Below are positions 55,400-64,000 of a DNA stretch of 64,000 nucleotides, one piece after another. Under the pieces are notes generated by a model that made no database searches, was not told where the DNA came from, and worked only from the letters and a program-made list of their open reading frames with translations. The stretch's first letter is position 1. The number at the start of each line of letters is the position of its first letter. The stretch comes from Polytrichum commune. Its lineage: Eukaryota; Streptophyta; Polytrichopsida; Polytrichales; Polytrichaceae. The translations under genes were made by a program, and so were the position numbers. Where the stretch lies: positions 48,417,169 to 48,481,168 of the forward strand of contig OX485806.1 of assembly GCA_950295325.1 (NCBI GenBank), read 5' to 3'.

Positions 55400-56800
55400 T
55401 CCATAGAGATATGGATCTCTTTGTTTGGGCTTGGCATGTAGAAGTTATGGCCAGTAGAATGGAAGGTGGTCACCTGGGAGGGTATGCCGTTGACGGCAAT
55501 ACTTTCTCAAGCCTTATTTTCTACTCATTACTTTGGTTTGCTTTGATATTTTTAGAAATTTGAGATGCTAATGTACACTTTTCATAGAGATAAAGAATTC
55601 TTCATTTGAACTTGGCATGTAGAAGTTATGGCCTTTAGAATGGAGGGTGGTCACCTGGGAGGGTATGCCGTTGACGGCAATGCTTTCTTAAGCAATATAT
55701 TCTAGCTATTGCTTTTGTTTGCTTTGATATTTTCACACAATTGAGATGCTGATGTTAGCTTTTCATAGAGATAAAGACTCCTTCATTTGGACTTGGCATG
55801 TAGAAGTTATGGCCTTTAGAATGGAGGGTGCTCACCTAGGAGGGTCTGCGGTTGACGGTAATGCATTCGTAAGCCATATTTTCTAGCCATAGCTTTTGTT
55901 TGCTTTGATATTTTTAGATATTGCAGATGCTGATGTTGGCTTCCCAAAGAGGTTACAATCATTTCATTTGGACTTGGCATATGGAAGTTATGGCCTTTAG
56001 AATGGAGGGTGGTCACATGGGAGTGTATGCCGTTGACGGCAATGCCTTTGAAATCATATTTTCTAGCCATTTGTTTGCTTTGCTTTGATATCATTAGAGC
56101 TTGCAGATGCTGATGTTGGCTTTCCAAAGAGGTCATGATCATTTCATTTGGACTTGGCATATAGAAGTTATGGCCTTTAGAATGGAGGGTGGTCATGTGG
56201 GAGTGTATGCCGTTGACGGCAATGCCTTTGAAATCATATTTTCTAGCCATTAGTTTGCTTTGCTTTGATATTTCTAGAGCTTGCAGATTCCAATGTTGGC
56301 TTTTCAAAAAGGTGAAGATCTCTTCATTTGGACTTGGCATGTGAAAGTAATGGCCTTTGGATTGGAGGGTGGTCACTTGGGAGTGTATGCCGTTGACAGC
56401 AATGCATTTGAAGTCATATTTTCTAGCCATTAGTTTGCTTTGTTTTGATATTTCTTGAGCTTGCATATGCTGATGGTAGTTTTCCAAAGCGGTAAAGATC
56501 TCTTCATTTGGACTTGGCATGTGAAAGTCAAGACCTTTGGATTAGAGGATGGTCACCTGAGAGTGTATACCGTTGACGGCAATGCCTTTGAAGTCATATT
56601 TTCTAGCCATTAGTTTTGTTTGTGTTGATATTTCTAGAGTTTGCACATGCTGATGTTGTCTTTTCAAAGAGGTGAAGATCTCTTCATTTGGACTTGGCAT
56701 ATGAAAGTCATGGCCTTTGGAATGGAGGGTGGTCACCTGAGAGTGTATACCGTTCACGGCAATGCCTTTGAAGTCATATTTTCTAGCCATTAGTTTGCGG
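55400..56800. repeat. Eight-copy tandem array, 180-bp unit
   Basis: Landmarks recur every 180 +/- 2 bases: GGCATnTnGAAGTTATGGCC at about 55435, 55615, 55797, 55978, 56158, 56338, 56518 and 56698, followed in each unit by AATGGAGGGTGGTCACCTGG, ATGCCGTTGACGGCAATGCC and ATTTTCTAGCCAT. Because 180 is divisible by three, the minus strand stays open across units and reads as a repeated 60-residue peptide (MARKYDFKGIAVNGIHS.., FHMPSPNEEIFTSL..). Confidence 0.93.
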
Positions 56801-56884
56801 CACCCTGCTCAAAAGAGCCCCCGTGCTTGAAGACCCCATGCTGGACCATGAGTTGTATTTATACGGCTTCCAGAATCCAGAATC

Positions 56885-59800
56885 TTGCATCCAGAATTTC
56901 GCATCCAGAATCTTGCCCCACACCCACTGTCGTACTTTGAGGGTTTGGTATCTCCAACTGTTTTGGAGGCTGCAAGGAAGAAGCAGTCTGGAAAAATTCG
57001 CACATGGTTTACCCTCACCATTGAAGGTTTCAATGCGGTTCTTTACCATGTAATGTCAATCTCAAATGTTATCGTGTCATTTAAATTATGGATAAGGCAT
57101 TCATGTAACTGATTGAATTAATTATTTGAACTATAGCAAGAGATTGCAGAAGCTGCACATACTGCTGAAGACAAATACAAGATGAAGAACCCAGATTCTA
57201 GCAATTGGACGGATCGTAATGCAGAGGAATGGGTTAGGAAAGCTGTGAAGAAGGTCGAGGATAAGCTTGTCGCGGAGCTCAAGAAGCATTTGCCTCTTGC
57301 GGATCCCAAACTAACTCCTCTTTTTCTAGAGGAAGTAAAGGCTCACTATGAGAAGTTCGATGAACCTGAGATGCTCCAGGAGAAGCTGTACATGCTTGCC
57401 ACTTCAGCGATGCCACCAAGGATGATGGTTAAGTGGCTCCAGAGGTGGAATTCCTCTGCGGCAATTTGGGATACGCATCGCTTTCCCAAGGTTAGTTTCG
57501 CCGACTCCAAGTTTCCGGAATGGCTGAATCGGGCAACATGGTGGGCGCAGGTTAGTATTCATCTTGAATTTCATGTTGTCATTTGACTGTCGCCTAATGA
57601 GCTATGGCAAGGATGACAACTTGTAAGACAACATCTAATTTTTTTTAAATGTTTCGTGTGCATGGCCTCAAATAGCAGTGGAGGCTGACGAGCTCTTCTC
57701 GGGTGTTCTCACAGACCTTGGGGAAATTGTTGACTATAATCCCGATGGCGAAGATCTTATTTTGACTATCTTCGATTACGTGGAAGCCATGAGGTGTCAG
57801 CTTTGGGATATTGCCTTCTTCATTGAGTTGGGTGGAGATAACGGCGCTCACAAGAACAACCCCCCGGACAAGCAACATTTCTTCGTTCAAGCTGTCCGCA
57901 GAGTCTTTTACAGGTATTTTCGATACGTTCTCCTGCCCAAGAAGGCCATCTCTAAGGTACCCGCTTCCTTCCCTAACTACCTGGACTTCGAAAGTCCTGA
58001 TTCCATGTTCATTCCTGCAATTATAAAAACATGGGATCCAATTCACTTTCAACAGTGCGACTGTCCGTTCAAGAAGCATCCTCCCTTTGACATCGCGCGC
58101 AGGGACTCCATCCAACCTCTCCTACCTTCTCCCGCTGCATCAGTTCCAGGCTCAGAGTCTTCCACACCCCCCAAGGGTGGCTCCTCCAGAAGCAAGACCG
58201 CTACTAAAGAGAGTAGACCTCGGGGATCCAAGCGGAAGGCTGCTGAGTTGGTTGAGGAGCCAATGGACGAAGATATTCGTGTAACAGGTGGTGATTTCGG
58301 TGTTCCACCTGCTGAACTTGCAAACCTTATCAACTCCCATCCTCCACATGCACCTGGTCCTAAGCGTATTCACCTGGGAGCTGCTAGTCAAGCCAAACCC
58401 ATCACATTCGTCCCACCTGCGGTTAAGTCAATGTCGTCATCCCAGGCATGCACCTCCTCCTCTGCTTCTCCTCGGGTTCTCATACTCAATAACTCATTCC
58501 ACATGATGTTGGATTATAAGGCGAAACACAACAAATTCCCTTCAACTTACGATGACATGGTTGCTTTTCTAAGTGAGGTACATATCCAGCTTAATTCCCA
58601 TTCAATTCAGCTAGCATGCCCCTATTCACCAATTCATTCTCTACTAAACACTCTAGTTTTTTTGAAACAAAGGTTGGAGCATCCAGGGAATTCTTCTTCT
58701 CAAGCAAGGTGTTGCAGAAGGCTGCAGTGGACCTCATTATTGCAGAGTATCCCGATGGTTTGCCTGTCCTAGGAGTTTCCGAATTTCCAGGGCAAGTTCC
58801 AAATTGGAATAAGTAGGTTCAAAACTTTATCAAGTTCACAATTGGCTTTTGTCAAGGGTATCTTCACGACGACGGGGTTCTCCTCCTATTCTATCCTGAC
58901 AGCGTGCAAATCAAGAAGGAGGTTTTGAGCTTTCTCTACAACAACAATTTGGAGGTCAAGGAGGAATGGACCATCGTGAATTCTCTCCACCTCACTCACC
59001 CTATGCATAACTCCAAGCGGGTCAGTAATTCTAGTCATTTTCCGCTCTTTAAGTTCTCACTCCTTCATGACTTGAATCACATTGCTAACAATTTGGGGCC
59101 TATTGTTGATGTCCAAACTCTGAAATTAAAAGCCATCGTGTTGGTTCGGTCTTTCTCCACACCTTTGGTTAGGCAACCGAAGGAGTTCGTCATTTTGTCT
59201 AGTGACGAATTTGAAGATGTTGACCTTGCAAGTGATGACATCCTTTTCAACATTGTCACCGCTGATACTGCACTCAAACGCAATGACGGTGACAAGTTTT
59301 GGAGGGGCCCTAAGGAGAAGGCAGTGTCCCTGCTCCAGCTTCTAATCAGTGGCCTTAGCCCTCCCGGGGGCATTATATGTGACCTCACTGCTGGAACTGG
59401 TATAAGTAATTTGTTCAACATTCCCATCTCTCTAGACTTAGGCAATTCAATCACATGCGACTAATTCATTTGTTTCGGTCTTTGTAGGTGCCTCGGTTCT
59501 TGCATCACAATCTTCTAATAGGGCAATTGTGGCACTTGAGGGAGACAAAGAATTGTACGAAGAACTCCTGCAGCCACTTCAGGTGGCAGCGTCGGAGTGT
59601 CGCGGGGTCGATCCAACCCACTTTGTAGACCTTGACGACGACGACGATACCCTCCCTCAACAGGGTGCAGTTAGTCTATGTGAGTAAGTCTTTTGTCATC
59701 TTAAACTTCTTTTTTGAATATGTTGCATTTAATTCGAATGATTCTAACAATCGTAATTTGTCCTTTGTTGTTGCAGTCTGATGGTTGAAGGCCGTCGCTC

Positions 59801-59993
59801 CGTAGACTACGGCTCACCTTGTAGTTCTAACATGCGACTTCCCTGTTATGCAGAGGATATGGCAGTAGCTTATGCCAAAAACTCCTCTCCTAGTTGTAGT
59901 GCCTCTTCTAGTCCACGTCATAGATACGATCCAAGAGTACTCAGATTCATAGATCAAAGTGCTTCGGAGAGTGAGGATGAGTTTATTCCTTGA
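56885..59993 (+). pseudogene. Spliced gene for a beta-class (N4/N6-type) DNA methyltransferase-like protein
   Basis: Exons inferred from frames and GT..AG borders: about 56885-57049, 57137-57550, about 57679-58577, 58673-59020, about 59132-59399, 59488-59683, 59777-59993. Exon 2 is charged and helical (EEWVRKAVKKVEDKLVAELK). Exon 3 has a Ser/Pro/Lys linker with a basic RGSKRKAAEL patch. Exon 4 reads VDLIIAEYPDGLP, in the place and form of methyltransferase motif IV but with EYPD instead of DPPY, then LHDDGVLLLFYPDS. Exons 5-6 give the SAM-binding motif I, FWRGPKEKAVSLLQLL..CDLTAGTG|ASVLASQ..AIVALEGD. Motif IV before motif I is the circularly permuted beta-class order. One UAG (58814, in place of a probable Trp) and an unclear phase at the exon 2-3 junction suggest recent inactivation. 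It lies between two transposase genes and may be their element's cargo. Confidence 0.7.
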
Positions 59994-60340
59994 ACTCCAT
60001 TTTGTATTGGATTGTATTATTTCTGTCTTTTTGATTTCCGGCGCAAGTCTCATACTTGCTCTTCTTTATTTCATACTCATAATGTCAACCCGCATTGCAT
60101 TCTTCATTTATTACTGTTAATCATTTTAGTTTGTGGATTAGCCTTTAAGTATAGTTCAAGTGTCCCTAAACAATATGGCTCTCACAATCTTAATCGCTAG
60201 TCACAAAACAATGTAGCATCCACCCATTCCAATAAAAAGTTGGTGCCTCACACACCTCCTCCTTGTTTCATTAAATCATAAGTATTCAATAATACTTAAG
60301 TTGCACACCACACAACACACTCCAATTCATACGGACGAAG
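59994..60340. other. 3' flank of the methyltransferase-like gene
   Basis: AT-rich sequence without a gene. AATAAAAAG at about 60231 could serve as a polyadenylation signal for the plus-strand gene. The border with the second MULE-like element is near 60345. Confidence 0.4.
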
Positions 60341-60344
60341 CTAT

Positions 60345-60775
60345 TTTGCGAGCGTAGAGTAGTGAGCGGTGAGTAGTGAGCGGTAAATTCCAAGATATTT
60401 TGATTAAAATGTAACTTTAAGCAGTAAGTTTAGGGTATTTTGAACTAAATGTATTTTTTGTAATTTTTTTCTAAACTTAATAAATATTGGGACTTATGAC
60501 CGTGTACAATTAAAGGCTCTAATACAGTGAAAAATCTGGTAAATGTGGTAAATTGAACATTTGGAACCAATATCAGTAATAAATAACTTATTGTCTCAAG
60601 TCAAAGACATATTGTTTCAATATAATGAGAATTAGTGGTACTCTAAAAGGGTCATGCAATTTTGGAACAGAGAAATACATGTGGTGCGTCAAATGTCTTG
60701 TAGTGGCCCTTTTAGTCTCATTACATCATGATTATAACAAATCTTGCATACATATGTTTCTTTAAAGAAACAGAA
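60345..60775 (+). repeat. Candidate terminal region of MULE-like element 2
   Basis: GCGAGCGTAGAGTAGTGAGC at 60349 followed by a second GGTGAGTAGTGAGCGG, then AT-rich sequence to the transposase stop at about 60780. Layout and wording parallel 51262-51480. No target duplication is visible because the other end is outside the window. Confidence 0.42.
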
Positions 60776-60779
60776 AACT

Positions 60780-63700
60780 CTAAGAGTCAAGGTACTTCAG
60801 TAAACCACCCTCCAAAACTCGCTTCACTTTGTTGAAGCTAAAACTAGCTGCATGAATGAACGTGTCTGATACTGAGTCCAAACCACACACTACAGTAAAC
60901 AAATAATACAAATGCTTACAGTTGGCCCATTGACCCCGTTTTCCAATTGCTTTAGTTGCCATTTCCTTGAAGTTGGCATGCTGGCATGCTGGCAGCTGCG
61001 AAATCGTCAAGTAGTATTGCTGAACCTTTGGGGGCGTGCCGGAATCCAATGAGACAATGCATCCTAAGGCAGGGGCTGGAAGCATGCACAATTTGTCCAC
61101 TTTGCCTTGCAGTGATAGGGCTGAGGCACAATTATTGGCGTGCTTTGTTGACGGGGCCTTCTTGTTGCGCCGAATCAACTTCCCTGAACGCCGAGTGGGA
61201 AACTCATCAGGATATGCAGGAGTCGTGTAGCTTGCTAAGTCCACAAGTAACGGGTTGTCCTAAAAAAATCTGGAAGGTGTCATCTCTTTCCGCTGGGGCA
61301 GTCTAAAGCCTGCGTTTTCTAAAGAGAGGATCTCTTTGCAGGTTAAGTTGGTCCCCAACTTAACCGACCATACCTCTAGAACGTTCAGGACTGAGACCAC
61401 CCAATTCTTTTTTGTGCCCTTAACGCATCTCTCAATGTCGTCACTACAGAAAAAAAGTCTCAAGGGTCCAATCTCTTCTTCCGATAGTTCTCCATGAGGC
61501 CCGAGTAGGTAGGTGCAGCGGTGTTTTTCCCGTTTTGTACAATCCGAGCGACGCACTTCTTCTTGGTGATTGCTTGTAGAGCAAAGCAAGCCTTCGCAAA
61601 TGTCTTAGGCAGCCGTGCGATGTGCCACTAGGCAGGGTTGCATACTGTCTCCTCAATCGCAGTGACGTGGTACCGATCCACCTGCTGCGGAGCGTTGTGT
61701 GTTGGAAGTTGCGGCTGCTTGTCATCTGTAGTTGTGGGAGAATCATGAGTTATCACAGGAGGTAGAGAGTCCTTCAGTCGGGCAGATATGGTTTGGACGC
61801 GTGGTCGGGATATACTAATCTAGTTTGGCCTGTGAGATTCACGTTCGTCACCGAAAGCAGTATCTGGTTTACGCTTCAAAGAAACAAATACCTCTTCCCC
61901 TTCGAGGTGGGGAGTCCTGGTGCACCATTCGACACTGCCAGACATCTTCAAGATGGCCTCATGAAGCGGTTTCGAGTTTCATGTTTTTGCGGCTGACCTC
62001 TGAGCACGCCTCAGCTTCAATTCCTCATATGGCGGTCCAGTTCCAGGGTTCTCTCCCTTCAGGATTTGGTAATATGCTGGGCACTGCATGAAAGCACGCA
62101 CGAAGTCATCGATTTTTGCCACATATAGGTCGTTGCTTCGATCGCCAGATTGTTGCTTCCACTTGTTATGAATAGATTCAGCAAGGTTACAGGATGGCAT
62201 TTCCGCTAGTTCGTCTTCACTTAGATCCTGCAATGTGAATACAATCCGAAATTAGAAGAATGGTGGAATTAATGTAGTTGTACTATACAGAATGAACTAT
62301 AGAGGAAATATAGAGGGAAGTATAGACTTACCAATTCCATAAATCCACCCCATTAGCGGTAACAGAAATGCCAGAACGCCAGCCAGAGCTCCAATCGAGG
62401 TGGCGCTTGTTCAATTGTTGCACCGGATGACATCCACCATGCCCGAATTGCCAGATACTTCGTCTCGGCCTCCGCCATCGATTTTGCATTTTTGTATTGC
62501 TGGCATAGGCTTCGATGCTGAGATTGCAGGTTTTGATGGATATTGGCCTTGGTATGCTTCTCCAAGGACTGCGTCCAATGGAAAAGACAAGTCCTCTCTT
62601 TGTCCACCATCTTCTCGGACGCATCTCCACTTCCGTATATGATTCGAACCGCATTCCAATTGGCTTGGGCACTGTCGGCCATGAAACCTTTAAAATTGAC
62701 ATTGTCCACTCCATGTTGAGCCATGAGAGCGTTGAGGTTCTCCCATACGACTGACTGGGCTGCAACATCTTTAGACTGCATGTCGCATACTGGAATGGTC
62801 ATGACACGGCAATATGTGGAATCGTACACATGGCTTGACCCGTTTGACATGGTCAAACATTATCCAGGAATTCTCCAGGTCACCACTGGATTGCATTCGT
62901 TTGACCGGGTCGACTCCGCTGCCCGGTCCAACTTCAAACATCTTGAAGACAAAGACCTTGTCCATGTCCGTTCCTTGCCCTGGAAACATATTCTGATGCA
63001 CGAACTTCCAATTGCTAGTACCGCGTAACTTGGTAATACTGTCCATGACTCCAAAGCGACGGATAGTCCTGAACGTGGTGATTGCGTTACAAATGTTGGG
63101 CGAGGTGAGGTGCTTACATCAATCGAAAACAAGTTGCAGCTCGTCCAGCTCCAAGATCTTCAGTACTTCACCTTCTTTAGCAAGGAGAAGTGTGCCCAGT
63201 ACTTCCTTGCAGTTTCAAACACAATAGCCGAGCGAGTGGCAGATGGGGTGCGTTCGACTTGCTCCCCAATCAAGCTGTCTGTTAATTCGATGAAGTCTCG
63301 ATGATCACCTGACTTGACGGGATGGTCGTGAGATCCCAAGTGCACACAAGCCCTCGTCATGTGAGGTGTTGCAGTAACATAGTAGATCTTGGCAGGGCAG
63401 ACAGCAACACAAGTGGGAGGGACATTACAGGATTTGCAAACAATGGTTGAACCAGTGGGAGGCTTGGACCCCACTTCAAACCCTTTCTCAGATAATCCTT
63501 CCCACTGTGATTCATTCACTTTGGAAGTCATGTGGTCTCGCTGAAGATACTCATAGTCATGATTGTCGCAACGGAGGTGGCCCAAACAAGAAGATGTACG
63601 AAACAAAAAATTAAGATCATTCTGAATATTGGATGTAATTGTGCGAGACCAAGCATGGACATCGTACCTTCTATCCATTCCACGAAGCTGCTTGGCCTTT

Positions 63701-64000
63701 GTATTCTGGCCATGGTCACCTAAAGGTGGAAATTCGAAGATAACGTCCCCATCGTAACGAGGGGGAAGGTAATCAACCTGCTGGAGTTTGATTGCATCAA
63801 TGTTAATTCGAGATAACACACTTTTGGACTGTTTACGAGCTCCAAGGCGCATCAATGAATGAATGATACTGACAATAGGACTTGATACAACCTTGGACTG
63901 ACAAGGATTACGAGACGGATTAATAGGAGGAGTTGTTTCCTTGCGAACTACTTCTGGAGACAGCGAAACTTGGACTTTACTCTATGATCTTAGAACTTCA
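60780..64000 (-). pseudogene. MULE-like transposase with GCM/WRKY-type zinc finger and SWIM-like C-terminus, copy 2 (runs off the window)
   Basis: Minus strand. The N-terminal GCM-like finger at 63160-63855 (SSCLGHLRCDNHDYEYL, with Tyr for a Cys kept in copy 1; CKSCNVPPTCVAVC; YYVTATPHMTRACVHLGSHDHPV) is followed by 62771-63132 (MDSITKLRGTSNW, KMFEVGPGSGVD) and the catalytic core 62353-62856 (VYDSTYCRVM, FMADSAQANWNAVRIIYG, ERTCLFHWTQSL, AETKYLAIRAWW). An intron (62234-62327) splits it from 61979-62233 (MPSCNLAESIHNKWKQQSG, NPGTGPPYEEL). The tail, in broken frames, ends at 60780-61244 with a SWIM-like CQH..RGQWANCKHLYYLF. A UAA replaces Gln in CYR*WGG and frames shift near 62850 and 61250. 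Better preserved than copy 1 but not intact. Confidence 0.85.

Noticed and set aside
57645-58391. Minus-strand frames of 80-156 codons
   Set aside because: They are antisense shadows of the spliced plus-strand methyltransferase-like gene, whose exon borders and motifs are convincing.
1-64000. tRNA, rRNA, organelle-derived or bacterial sequence
   Set aside because: I looked for conserved rRNA words, tRNA-like cloverleafs and operon layout and found none that I could support by eye; a tRNA or Rfam scan would settle it.

Overview
This window looks like repeat-dominated nuclear DNA from a plant-lineage eukaryote. The evidence is Ty3/gypsy and Copia polyproteins, spliced genes with GT..AG introns, MULE-type transposases, and a fragment resembling the C-terminus of a plant KIN-7/NACK kinesin. 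I cannot name the species. Transposases joining a GCM/WRKY-like zinc finger to a MULE core, and a DNA-methyltransferase-bearing gypsy element, would suit a non-seed land plant or a charophyte better than a flowering plant, but that is inference. I see no intact conserved host gene, no rRNA or tRNA, and nothing bacterial.

Layout. 1-7898: a decayed minus-strand gypsy element (RT, protease, gag, leader, then a long TGTGAGCCC..GGGCTCACA repeat), split by an LTR insertion at 1681. 7899-17000: mostly AT-rich sequence with two degenerate minisatellites and one solo LTR (10467-11420) with a perfect GAGGT duplication. 17040-19046: a second copy of the same gag. 19047-30080: nested wreckage of two more gypsy elements cut by four solo LTRs, three of them with exact or near-exact 5-bp target duplications; two gypsy bodies appear fused at about 24365. 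30080-34391: AT-rich sequence with a 180-bp tandem repeat.

34392-44725 is the most remarkable part: a nearly complete minus-strand Ty3/gypsy element with gag (two zinc knuckles), an aspartic protease fused to a full-length C5-cytosine DNA methyltransferase domain, RT, RNase H and integrase, and a PHD finger at the integrase C-terminus. The methyltransferase and RT frames are in register and separated only by a UAG followed by CAG-UUA, which fits the tobamovirus-type readthrough context (UAG-CAR-YYA). The element thus carries both a writer-like DNA-methylation domain and a histone-reader-like domain.

45800-49220: remains of a Copia element, its LTR interrupted by a TGTCAGCCC..GGCTCACA solo LTR with a GTTTG duplication, plus a kinesin-like exon fragment between two Copia LTR copies. 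49430-50600: degenerate repeats. 50615-64000: two related minus-strand transposase genes (51486-54254 and 60783 to beyond the window), each with a GCM-like zinc finger and a MULE-like core. Between them lies a plus-strand multi-exon gene (56885-59993) with the motif order of a beta-class (N4-cytosine/N6-adenine type) DNA methyltransferase, though its catalytic DPPY-like motif is altered. An eight-copy 180-bp array precedes it. Two mobile-element neighbourhoods in one window therefore carry unrelated DNA-methyltransferase-like domains.
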